From Halichondria panicea (taxonomy: Eukaryota > Porifera > Demospongiae > Suberitida > Halichondriidae), in NCBI RefSeq assembly GCF_963675165.1, contig NC_087379.1:1802201-1866200 (forward strand): DNA of 64,000 nucleotides, in the 5' to 3' direction. Shown in pieces: positions 45,262-55,555 of the stretch. The notes under the pieces are model-generated. The model did not search any database. It saw only the letters and a list, made by a program, of their open reading frames with translations, and had not been told where the DNA came from. A program made the position numbers and the translations under genes. Position 1 is the stretch's first letter, and every line of letters begins with the position of its first letter.

Positions 45262-45728
45262 CAGTGGAACCTCCATTAACGACCACCTCCAAAGAGCAAC
45301 CACACGCTATATAAAACGGCCAAGAGCTCAGGTCCGGATTGAAACTACAATGACTTCAATGTAAAGCAACCTCTCAGGAGCGACCACCTCTCTACTCCGT
45401 ATAACGAGCAGCTTTCTAGTCCCCAACTAGCTTTAGCAATGGAAAATTACCTCCCAGAAGGGACAGCCACACCCAGAATTAGCAGAAAATTATTGCTGAG
45501 ATAGCATTATTGTGAAAACCTGGCTGTAGCTTGTCTCTACAGCCTTTTCAAAGCTTGTATGAGCTAAAGAAGCAGTTAGCAAAGCTCCAAGTCCAAGATT
45601 CATTTGCAGCAAGAAATGAGTCATAGAAAATACATAGCTGGCAATCGAAACCTCCCAAGGAAGACCACCTCTCTATAACGGCCAAAAGGCTGGTCCCCAA
45701 TGGTGTCCGTTTTATGGAGGTTCCACTG
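45262..45728. mobile_element. Family D element, 467 bp
   Basis: CAGTGGAACCTCCATTAACG at the left and TTATGGAGGTTCCACTG at the right, flanked by TA. Internal copies of GACCACCTCTCTA and ACGGCCAA recur. No coding sequence. Confidence 0.7.
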
Positions 45729-45734
45729 TATTGT

Positions 45735-46605
45735 TTGCTACAAGAATGGTGACTACAAGTGCTCATGCTTGGGCTAAAATTAAAACTCATGCATGCATAC
45801 GCATGTACGTGCCTGTACAACAATTATAAAAAATAGTCTGCATTCGCAGCGTTGATGATAGCTATATACACATACAATGGACTAAGCAGGTCAAAAAGTG
45901 CCAAAAAAATCCTAAAATAGTTACTGTTGACACACAGCAGAGTGAGCTACACCCATGCATGCACAACGAGTCCTCTTATGGTGGCTCCTCTTTCACTATC
46001 TCTTCCTTTTCTTTCTCTTTTTGCCGACAAGATGCTGCGAATGTCAACCTGTGCAAATCATATATATAGCGCATTAAATGATGACTGAATGCATGCATGC
46101 ATATACTAATCGGGCGCCGCCGTGCACCCTGATCCCTCTATATACCATTGCCCGGAAGGAGGTCGGCAATATACCTGGCTATAGCTAGCTGGTACAACAA
46201 TCAATTCGAACCATTATAGTGGCCTACAGCCTATAATATATAGAGAGTAATGCCACAATAGGGTGAGAATATAATTGTACTTAAAGATTAGAACATTTCT
46301 AAGAAATTGTGCTGATATATAGTATACCATTACAGGTGAATTGCTAAGCGAAAAGGCACCCCAAAAACTCGATAATTCAGTACTGTAGTAATCAGTTTTG
46401 TATATAATTATACAGTCTGGCGTAGATTTTGGGAAGGGCAGGGGCTCAATGGTTGAGCATAAATATAGGCGCTGACTTTCATTGAATTAAAAAAAAAGGT
46501 CATCACTTTTTCTCAGCTGTGAGCATGCATCAGATCTACCATCAGCCCCCCTCTGCGGCGGGACTGCCTACGCCACTGCATGCATGGTATACATAATAAT
46601 ATTAC
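45735..46605. other. Intergenic
   Basis: No supported gene. A minus-strand exon-like block near 46050-45970 (VDIRSILSAKRERKGR) is too short to call. Confidence 0.4.
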
Positions 46606-46611
46606 TGTATA

Positions 46612-46819
46612 TATATATAGCGGGTAATTTTCGGGGGACAAAATATTCGCGGTTCAGCAATATTGAGACATTTCGTGGGTAAAATTTTCGTGGTTGCTGC
46701 TTGCACTGCAGGTAAAGGTAGGTAAGGTCGCTTCATTCGTGGGTAAATATTCGTGGTCAGACCTTCAACCACGAAAACAATGAATATTTTGCCCCACGAA
46801 AATTACCCGCTATACATAT
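46612..46819. mobile_element. Family C palindromic MITE
   Basis: ATAGCGGGTAATTTTCGG at the left, CACGAAAATTACCCGCTAT at the right, with ATTCGTGG and CCACGAAAAC arms inside. Confidence 0.8.
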
Positions 46820-46952
46820 AAACTACAAAACTATACAATGCATAATTATATATGACGGTTAAACTATTCAGGATTGTTCACTCAGTTGTGCCAACATTCC
46901 ATATAGATCTACCTCAGCTGAAAACGATTGGCCTTTTAGCCTTTAGCTACAT

Positions 46953-47064
46953 ACACTGTAAAAACAAATTGGTTGAAATAACCCATTTTTGGTTGCCTGA
47001 ATTGCAAAATTGCAATTCAGGCAACCAAAAATGGGTTATTTCAACCCATTTGTTTTTACAGTGT
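46953..47064. mobile_element. Near-perfect 112-bp hairpin element
   Basis: CACTGTAAAAACAAATTGGT...TTGCAA meets its reverse complement almost without a loop and ends TTGTTTTTACAGTG, flanked by TA. It is a foldback MITE of Tc1/mariner type by its target site. Confidence 0.85.
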
Positions 47065-47475
47065 AAACCACCACCTTTGGTTGCCATGGAAATCTGTTTG
47101 GGTGTGTTTTATAATTATAAGTTGTTCACCAACACAATGGTATCATAATAAATTAGAATGTTCCAATCCTTACATTTTTGTATGTACATGCACCAATACT
47201 GTAATGATCATTAGTCATTTCTTGTTCTTAATATTTCCTGTGTTGTAATGTTTACTGCATGCATGCATGCATGTACATGCGCATGAGTTCTTATCACTTC
47301 TTTTGTATAATTATGTCTATCTTATTGCTTTGCGCTCTAGCCCATGCATGCATGCTAAATGATGTACAAGTGTCTATAGTTTCCACGCTTTTTGGTGTTT
47401 CCCCTGGCCAATCCTTTACATTGCAAATGGTTTTCTAGTCGGATGTACATTATAGGTTTGTAGCATAAGAATATA

Positions 47476-47654
47476 CAGTGGAACCTCCTTTAACAACCAC
47501 CTCCGAATAAAGGCCAGTTGCTATATAATGGCCAGGCACCCAGGTCCCAAATGAACAGTTTGTGTACAAAACACACAACCTCTCAACAAAGGCCACCTCT
47601 GTATAAAGGCCAAAACATTGTTCCCCAAAGGTGCCCGTTATAGGGGTTCCACTG
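47476..47654. mobile_element. Family D MITE
   Basis: CAGTGGAACCTCCTTTAACA to TATAGGGGTTCCACTG, flanked by TA. The interior GGCACCCAGGTCCCAAATGA is identical to the copy at 42940. Confidence 0.8.
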
Positions 47655-47659
47655 TAGTT

Positions 47660-48295
47660 GTAAGAATACAGAGGCGGAATCATTACTGTGCATCCCTTTG
47701 TGACCACATCCACTACCCCAAGCCTCCACTGGACTGTATACATGTATATAGGACATTGGCAAAGGCCACCACTCCTAAGATCAGTTTAAAGCACCCACTC
47801 ACTCACTGCAAGAAGATAGAGTTAACCCTATGAATTTTGTTGCAAAAGTAACGCTACGATCATGCCATCAGCTACTAAATATTATTTTAGCTTTGCACAA
47901 GTTATGAATATCAGAGTTAGCTCCGAAAGGTTGATTAAAGCCATGCACACTAGATTGCAAGACGTATACTTATAATTATGGGGATAAGAGCCTCTGCTCA
48001 TTGCATAACTGTTAATCTAGCTAACTACTTCGCACTTCCTATGCTGATACTTGGACTCTAAGCACCTCTAGTAACCGGTCCACCCTCCGAATAAGATGAT
48101 AGTATGTATTATATGAGACTTAGCTAGTGTCTTTACCTGATGACAATGATTCTATAGGATGGCTTCTATATGGAGACCCTGCAGCAGAGGGGGGAGTGAG
48201 GTATGATACTAAAGGTCCGACTATAATAAGAGAGACTTAGTACACACGTACACAGGAACAACATGGGCAAAGATTTCAATATAACTCACTAAAAA
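47660..48295. other. Intergenic, 3' flank of the NHL-only gene
   Basis: From about 48160 onward it matches the 3' flank of the TRIM-NHL gene at 55385-55550 (GGAGACCCTGCAGC(A/G)GAGG, AGTACACACGTACACAGG). No other gene seen. Confidence 0.6.
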
Positions 48296-48297
48296 AG

Positions 48298-49158
48298 CTA
48301 CGAAAAGATTTGCACTCTATTGTTGTCACGATCACACACATACACCACACCACACTGGTCTACTGCTATGCCAAAAGGCCCATATAACTGTCCTAGTCCA
48401 GATCCTTTTGATCCAAACGATTTGAGAAACACTCCCTCACATGTGAACACTGAGACACGACCGTTCCCATTCTCCCCCACATACACCAAATCATTACTGT
48501 CCACACAGATGCTGACAGGCCCGTCAAGTTCTCCATTTCCACTGCCTTCCTTCCCAAATTGCCGCAGATAGACACCATCGGGTGTGAAAACTTTCACTCG
48601 AGCATTAGCAGGTTCAGCTACATACACACAACCACTACGATCGGATGCAACGTCATAGGGATGGTACAAATCTCGATTAGCACTGCCTTCACTGCCAAAC
48701 TTGCTGGAGAAAGTGAGGTCGGAGTTGAAGATGTTAACACAGTCAGCACCGCTATTAACAACATACACCTTCCCATTGACACTGTTGACACACACACCAT
48801 GAGGAAAATTTAACTGTCCAGGACCCGCATCAACACGACTACCTACTGCTGCTATCAGGTCTCCGCCACGTGAGAACTTCAACAGTCGACAATTACCAGT
48901 ATCTACCACTAGAATGTTGTCATCACCGTCCACTGCCACACCATAAGGACTCATCTCCTTAAAATCTGTGCCTCGAGTGTCTAATGTTCGCAGCTTCTCT
49001 CCTCTGGGGCTAAATATTGAGACAACACTAGTATTGGCTTCAGTCACAATTATCTCTCCAGCTTGGTTGAGTGCCACTCCATAAGGTTTCTTGATAGTCT
49101 TGATATCACTTCCTAGTTTATTGATCGGAGTCTTGACTGCCTCATTGCCCATTGACAC
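48298..49158 (-). CDS. NHL-repeat protein derived from a TRIM-NHL gene by loss of RING, B-boxes and filamin
   Basis: 286 residues starting MSMGNEAVKTPINKLG. The whole body is NHL propeller: repeats with YGVAVDGDDNILVVDTGNCR, HGVCVNSVNGKVYVVNSGAD, PYDVASDRSGCVYVAEPANA, VSICVDSNDLVYVGENGNGR and FGIAVDQCGVVYVCDRDNNR. It matches residues about 480-749 of the protein at 55.6-57.8 kb and the DNA upstream of the ATG matches that gene's leader (CAGTTTTGTGTCAATGG), so about 1.4 kb of coding sequence has been lost with the start codon kept. The frame is open to the end. Without RING and B-boxes it cannot act as a ubiquitin ligase; it may bind RNA or protein through the propeller, perhaps competing with the full protein. 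Expression is unproven. Confidence 0.75.
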   Translation of the reverse strand: MSMGNEAVKTPINKLGSDIKTIKKPYGVALNQAGEIIVTEANTSVVSIFSPRGEKLRTLDTRGTDFKEMSPYGVAVDGDDNILVVDTGNCRLLKFSRGGDLIAAVGSRVDAGPGQLNFPHGVCVNSVNGKVYVVNSGADCVNIFNSDLTFSSKFGSEGSANRDLYHPYDVASDRSGCVYVAEPANARVKVFTPDGVYLRQFGKEGSGNGELDGPVSICVDSNDLVYVGENGNGRVSVFTCEGVFLKSFGSKGSGLGQLYGPFGIAVDQCGVVYVCDRDNNRVQIFS

Positions 49159-49204
49159 AAAACTGAAGGGGGGAGAAAAGGATAAGTTATGGGGCTCGTT
49201 TATC

Positions 49205-49425
49205 TTTACTGGCCTACTAGAATAAAGGACGCATGTAGAGTGCTAGCTCAAGCTTTTGTACGATAAAAAAGCTCTAACATCAAAATCTGCCACTTAGGCT
49301 ATCTATGCTGTAAATGCAGTGCTATGGCACCCAGGTAAGTAGATGCACATGTCATACACAAACAAACAAACCAACAGACTATACTATACCCGTGGCCGCC
49401 CACTTGCGCCTCTGGTTAGAAAAAT
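49205..49425 (-). repeat. Decayed family A copy
   Basis: AACATCAAAATCTGCCACTT, CTATGCTGTAAATGCAGTGC, ACCCAGGTAAGTAGA, CAAACAAA tract and ACCCGTGGCCGCCCAC follow the family A order. Confidence 0.75.
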
Positions 49426-49439
49426 ATTTATAAAACGGC

Positions 49440-50030
49440 TCAAAGTAGCTCTAGACAACACTCACAGCTCTCACAGTGACTGGTCAGGTGATGCATGCAC
49501 AACAATATTCATAGGATCCGGCAAAGTATTGATTATGGTTAGACCACAATGCAATGGTACACACAAACTTGTGGCTATCAGTATTGCCTAGCAACATTCT
49601 ACACCCACTCTATTGCTAGCTCTCTGACCAGTTGCCTGAGATACAGACAACACACACTCATACAGTGTCACCCTCCATGCATGTTAACAACACTCCATAC
49701 CATTATGACATTGATCTCATGCACCTAATGCACACACTCAAATTTGTCATAATACAAAAGTTCGAATTGAGAATACGCACATTGATTTAAGAGTTGGTGC
49801 AACTGAAACCCAGTCTTCAAGAGAAGCTCTAAAACTGTCAGACAGTGGACTAGTGGACCTGCTAGACACAACCCACACATACACACACCAGACCACCCCC
49901 CCCACACACACGTACACACACACACACAAGTATATTTAAGGTTAGATCTCTTACACTGATTGTACATGTAGCTATACAAGCCACAAAACACCTAAACGTA
50001 AGATGATATCCAGATACAGAGGAGGTTGGA
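49440..50030. repeat. Upstream flank of the NHL-only gene, duplicated at 58.0-59.85 kb
   Basis: GATGCATGCACAACAATATT, TGCCTAGCAACATTCTACAC and GACCAGTTGCCTGAGATACA recur at 58035-58190, and ACACTGATTGTACA..TAGCTATACAAGCC at 59770-59800. The duplication therefore covers the gene and several kb upstream, with the second copy split by later insertions. Confidence 0.75.
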
Positions 50031-50154
50031 CACGATCATGTGCACTACTTTTTTTGCTGAGCTGGCACAGAAATTAACAAGGATTTTCTATGTAAACTTC
50101 TAGCTGGTGTTGCACGATCATTGGAGACTGAAGGCAACATTTATGTATCTCTCT

Positions 50155-50785
50155 CAGGGCTCGCGCTAAAAATATTAGCATGACTGTCAACATGTCAGTC
50201 CAATTAATGTTTTGATCTGACAACATGTAATTTTGCTCTGACATGCAAATTAAGTTGGCTAGGCTATACAATTTCTATATTCAAAATCAGGCACACAAGT
50301 CATTGGTTCTTGTGCATGAGGCTGGCAGCATGATCTTCGAAGTTGGACTCTCGAATAATCCTTGAGCCATCAATAAACTCGTTCAAGTTTCTTAGGCCTT
50401 TTAGCTTATCATGAAACTTTGTAGAGAAAGACCCACCAGCCAAAGAGAGAGACCGACCATTCAGCCAGAGAGAGATAATAAACTAAGAACTTCAGAGACA
50501 GTTCGCTTGCTCTCAACTAGCTAACTACATTGAATGTACAGCCATGAGACAATTTGTAATTCTTGGTCATTTTCACTGATCCATTTATCCACACTTCTTG
50601 TTCTGAGCTACAAGAACTCTGATAAGGCTCTTACTAGTGCTAGAATAGCTAACCCCTATATAACGATCTCTGGCTAGCTCTACATGTATGCTCCGACAAA
50701 ATGTCTGACTAACACGTGCAATGATCGGACACGTGCACATAATGACCGGATTTTGTCAGGTGTCAGACTGTAATTTCGAGCCCTG
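50155..50785. mobile_element. hAT-like non-autonomous element, 631 bp
   Basis: Ends CAGGGCTCG and CGAGCCCTG, the CAGGGCTCGAAATT type typical of hAT MITEs. Flanks share CTCTCT, but an exact 8-bp duplication is not clear. No transposase. Confidence 0.6.
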
Positions 50786-50789
50786 CTCT

Positions 50790-52310
50790 CTGGCTACTTT
50801 GAATATAAAGTATTTATTAACCAACCCGATCCCCAGCGATCCCCTCTATTCTGGCGAGTTATCAGTACTGGCATACAGTGTTTACTAGATTCTTGCCAGC
50901 CAGTACAATGCAAGCTACATACAGCACCGCTGAACTATACTCTACCCTATAGTCTAGCTAATCTTGGTCCAGCCAGACAACAGACACAGCTAGTCCGGTG
51001 TTACAAGTCAGCAAAGCAAGAGTATCTATACATTTTTATTACAGTTATTCGGTATCTATGATAACGTGAGCAGAGACCTTAGGAATGTCACATGATTGAT
51101 AACACGTGGCCAACCTCCTCTGATCCAGATATGGGAATTACATGAGCCTAAACACAATCGGCATGGTATTAAAATTAGCTGAATGGAAAAGTGAAAAGAT
51201 TCTAACGTTGTCACGTGAGTACTACTACATCAAATAACAATAGTAATCTTTGGTTTAATGGTGCGACTATTCCGTATTCAATTTCAACGACCTTCCGAAT
51301 GGTGTTATCAAAGTTATTTAAGCCATACAAATATATTGGCTACACCATGGATACTAATAGTCTATGGTTCAAGGCGGAAAATAACAAATTATGACCCCGA
51401 CGAAATTTGGGATTGCAACACATCAATTAACCTTTATAGAAATCACACAAAAATGTGACATTAATCAACGATACTACCAGTTACGAAATTATAATAATGG
51501 TGGGGTTTTAGTATTCCCTATTGGAAATATCGGATTGCCTGCAGCAAATTACAAGGACCCAGAATTTCGTTGTTGTGTGCATTAAGAACTCAAGATAAAA
51601 CAGGTTCTATTTTCATGTACAATAGAGAGTTCTGGCCATTAATTTCTTCTCTGGAGAGATGCGCAATGCATCATGAGACAGCTAGAGAGTATAATAAACA
51701 ATATACCAATGACTAAAGGCCTTGTGTTCTTTCCTGTTTCAGTATATAGCTATCTATAGTAAGTCTTAATAGAATGGTCAGTTGGAACTTTAGGAAATGC
51801 AGTTGCTCCCAATGTTGTAAATACTTGAGAGACATAAACTCACTCTAATTAGCTGAGTCCCTAGGCTACTATTTGTCCCACCAGGCCGTTTATTTCTAGT
51901 TTATTTGTCATAATCAGTACGTTAGTTTGGCATGCATACAGGCGTCTTAGTAAGTTAACCACTTCTCACCGATCTCATCAGCAATGATGATGCTGCTCAA
52001 TCTGATTGGCTGGGTGGACTGAGCCGTGAGCTCTGCCTCCCAAGAGCATCCAGGCTCCTCCTCCAAATACAGCGTCTTCACTGACACTATATATGTCCGA
52101 TTTAGTGCTCAACCTGTGTGTATGGATGGGAGTGTATGTACGTGTGTGGAGGGTGGCATATACGTAATCATTAATATAATTATTTATTGCAGTGCACTAT
52201 AACTATTGAACGCTGGAATTCACCGAGCAATATATATTAAGCCATATTATTTTTAGGCCTAAATCTGTAAATCTTTGTACCAAGCTTAATTAACTATTGA
52301 CTGTAACTCA
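50790..52310. other. Intergenic with a dispersed repeat and one exon-like block
   Basis: About 51120-51500 belongs to a family also at 59840-60250 and 61430-61800 (AATTTGGGATTG, ATCAACG(A/G)TACTA). A minus-strand block at about 52088-51973, between TATATAG and GTGAGA, encodes KTLYLEEEPGCSWEAELTAQ and could be an exon of an unidentified gene. Confidence 0.4.
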
Positions 52311-52320
52311 CCGTCACAGC

Positions 52321-53412
52321 TAGCCTCGATCCCAGGCCGAGTTTTCGCTTTTATAACGGTTAGGCGAACAACTGGGCCTGGTACTAGTTGTCTGCGCATG
52401 CGTCAAAGTTTCATTGTATATTTGTGGTCGGCAAAAATATTTAATAAATCAATAATCGAAATTTGTACACAGAAAATGCACAGAGTGAGTACACAAAAGA
52501 TGCACATAGGGAGCTGCTTCACAAAGGCCTAGGGAGTTGCCAGTTGTGCTGCAGCACAATTACAGTGACCCAGGGCAACTTCAGGATGATTGAATGCCTT
52601 CAAATTACGTTTCAAAAAGATTTAGCAGGCTGCTGGACTTCTGTGATTCTAGGCCCCAACTCGTAACTCAGTTAAATTTTGCTTGAGAAAACGTAGATTC
52701 TCTTGATGTCTCTGAGCTACCCAGCAACGCTCGAATGAGCAGGTCATACTCCAGTCCTGTGAGTATAGGACAATATTAAAAGAAACCAAAACGGTTAAAC
52801 CCTTACCTCAAACTGTCCAGTCTCGTCCGTTACTATAGCCAAGAGGAGCACTGTTGGGATAGCTGGATATTAGCCATTGCTCCTAGATCCTGTACAGAGA
52901 AGTAGACATTTTAAATACGTGTAGATCTATACATATTAAATTTCTCGGTTATAGTGTCATTGTCAACGAGCTGATGATGGCAGCACCAAGTTCTCTAGCT
53001 CACACTCTTCACTTGATCCACCATATTAATGATGAAACTATAGTCTACCTACGTACCGGTAGATCTTGCCAAACATGAACAAGACTTGATAGCATAGCCA
53101 TAGGGCCCACACAAAAATATCTGACCTTAACAAGCTTGACAAAGCTTTATACCTCTTTCCTTGTTGTTCAGTCTTCAGAATAAGCTTCAGAGAAGAGAGA
53201 AGCTTCAGCTAAGAGCCATTCCAAATAATGATAAAACGGGAACTGACTTCTAGTACACGATAGTACACGAATATAAATGTCACAAAAGTGAACGAGAATA
53301 TCCATTCGTCAGAATCTGACGAACGACTGACGCATGCGCAGACAACTAGTACCAGGCCCAGTTGTTCGCCTAACCGTTATAAAAGCGAAAACTCGGCCTG
53401 GGATCGAGGCTA
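52321..53412. mobile_element. Mutator-like element with 85-bp perfect TIRs carrying exon-like sequence
   Basis: Termini TAGCCTCGATCCCAGGCCGA are the start of 85-bp arms (52321-52405 and 53328-53412) that I read as perfect reverse complements. The 9-bp duplication CGTCACAGC flanks both ends. The paralogous segment at 62890 has a single CGTCACAGC and no insert. Inside, the minus strand holds two exon-like blocks with splice sites: 52889-52807 (TVLLLAIVTDETGQFE, donor GTAAGG, one in-frame stop) and 52756-52668 (LEYDLLIRALLGSSETSRES, ending in a stop). No transposase is present. Long TIRs and a 9-bp duplication fit Mutator-like elements. Confidence 0.85.
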
Positions 53413-53424
53413 CGTCACAGCTTG

Positions 53425-54015
53425 CACACTGCACCAGTATCCCCCCTCCCCTACACACACACAGTAGGTATACACTGACCAAGAGAAACAACCCCTTGAG
53501 GGGAGCTCAGAGTGAATTAAGTTGACCTTGTCAATGACTAAAATGTTGGAGGGGACATATTATAGGGAAGTCAAACCACGGTACGTTCAGCTTCCCCAGT
53601 GAGCTGGCTTTATATGAAGAGAGCAGACGAGTATGAGGACCGTGTGGCTGCCTTCATCTTGAGTATAGGAGAGATAGTTAGTTCATGTAAATGTAGTTTG
53701 TAGCTATCGATCAGCCCCTCCCCCACTTTGTTTGCAAAATAACATACTTTACACAAATTAATAATAACACGCTCATGCACCAATGCTAAGACTCAGAGTC
53801 CAATTGTTTGATGTGGTGTAGCACAGTGTCCATGGAGGGTCTGTCCTGAGGGGAGTGAGAGACACAGGGTGTGATGAGCTCCCGCCATACACCTTCCATA
53901 CTCGATAGCAGAACAAGAAATACAGCAGCTTCAGGAAATCTGGCATTCACCACTTCACAAAGCAAGCACTCTAAAACTGTACACATCATCTTTGTCCATG
54001 CACTAGGCTGTGGGG
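53425..54015 (-). pseudogene. Broken protein-kinase-like 3' end, copy 1
   Basis: Encodes CEVVNARFPEAAVF, LSSMEGVWRELITPCVS and SPQDRPSMDTVLHHIKQL, ending DSES. CEV and DRPSM are the spacing of kinase subdomains IX and XI (DVxSFGVLxxEV, and the R before PSM) of tyrosine-kinase-like kinases. The DVKSFGVL part of the paralogue is altered here (TKMMCTVLECL). An upstream exon-like block at about 53425-53640 matches 62890-63130. No catalytic core remains in view. Confidence 0.55.
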
Positions 54016-54489
54016 GGAGGGAAAATTGGTTCAGGAAATTGATCACATAAAAACACAATCTATACAATTAAAAATTAAATAGACAGTAGTGTACAACACA
54101 GGAATATAGGGACAGTAATATCGAATGCGAGGTTATAATGACACTGTACAAGCTTGATTGCGTTTTAAATTGCAATCTAATTATTTCTTTAGACACATAA
54201 GAATTCATTCACAATCGAAAAATCGCTGCATTTGAAACTCGATATAATACTGGGATCATCATATTTTTATCAACACATATTAGTAAAAACAAGAGTACTA
54301 TCGAATGCGAAATTAGTCAATCAGGAATTATCAGAGCTATAGTCTTCGCAAGCCAGCCGTTACAATGTATCCTCTAGCAAATTACACATGAGCTACTTGT
54401 GCAGACTAAGTGGCTGTTTGCATTGAAAGTGGTTATAGTGGTTAGAGGACGGATGTGTGAAACCACATAATCAAATACATGAACTAGGA

Positions 54490-54760
54490 TTACACGAGAT
54501 TATATACACCAGAGCAGATTGACCCTAAACACACACATGGGTACATACTGTCAAGGAGGTCATGATGAATACACACTAACCTGATGAGATAGGTTCTCCC
54601 TGGAGAGTACGGAGGGCAGGTACTGGTTGGAGGAGGTCGTGAGAACAGCTGCACCAGACACACCTCCCATGCAGTCTCACACACACTAGCGCTGCACAAC
54701 AGACACACTTTGAACAAAACCAAATATGGCAAATGATAATGTGTGTACGTAATCTAAAGT
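54490..54760 (-). repeat. Exon-like segment duplicated at 60.4-60.6 kb
   Basis: AGGTTCTCCCTGGAGAGTAC and GGGCAGGTACTGGTTGGAGG occur in both copies. At 60.33-60.57 kb the minus strand reads GAAVLTASSNQYLPSVLSRE; here TTSSNQYLPSVLSREN. The gene of origin is not recognised; in the second copy it lies just downstream of the FARSB fragment. Confidence 0.5.
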
Positions 54761-55139
54761 TACGGCCTCTCAAAGTCCTATATACAGCTATACCCAGGCA
54801 CACCCCACACCTCCATAATACTGGGATACCATTATACATAATTTTATGTTCTGACGGTCCAATTTCAATGATTTGATGCTTTTCTGAAAGCTCCATAAAT
54901 GGCACAATCAACCCACACATTCTCAAAGTGGTACAGCCACCACTGTACACATGTAACTCTTATAGAAAGTTCTATCAAAGTAATGGATGCTAAAATCAGT
55001 GGCAAAAGTTGTCCCCCTCAACAACACACTTGCTATCTGAGTCCTTGTGTTGTAGTGAGGAGGTCTGGGGGGTGGGTAGAGCATTCTGATTGGACAATCA
55101 AAACGACCATTGAAGTTCCAGTCCAGTGACCTTTGACCT

Positions 55140-55395
55140 ATGTGGGTGGAGTCTCCCTACTGTCGTATACTTCCGATGTCATGGTGATGACGTCTGACCT
55201 CCCATCTCTCCACCAGATACTTAACAAAGGACAGTGGCAGATCCATGCACTCATCCATGGAGGGTTGTAGCATCATGTTCTCAATTAGTAGCTTGATGAT
55301 ATCAGGCTCCACCCCCTGTCCCTCAGACGGACCTTGACTTTGGCCGTACCAGTGTTGACGCCCACCACCAGCACCATGTCACCATGGAGACCCTG
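55140..55395 (-). pseudogene. NUP210: Nucleoporin gp210 (NUP210)-like exon fragment
   Basis: After an acceptor CTGCAG at about 55395 the minus strand encodes GLHGDMVLVVGVNTGTAKVK and VRL; then, in another frame, EPDIIKLLIENMMLQPSMDE and DLPLSFVKYLVERWEV. This order (GDM-LLV-G..TG..K.K, then LLI-EN-L-P, then a beta-strand block) fits the Ig-like repeat region of NUP210, a nuclear-pore membrane glycoprotein. The frame change makes this a pseudogene piece. It lies between the TRIM-NHL 3' end and duplicated DNA. Confidence 0.5.
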
Positions 55396-55555
55396 CAGCG
55401 GAGGGGGGGTGGGGTGAGGTACGATACTAAAGGTATACGACTATAACAGGAGAGACTAAGTACACACGTACACAGGGACAGCACGGGCAAAGATTCACTA
55501 ATTTCAATTTTCAATATTCATTAGCAACGTTACGTAAAATAACTCACAACAAAAT

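Noticed and set aside
49725..49991. 88-codon Cys/Val-rich frame
   Set aside because: It is the translation of an ACACAC microsatellite.
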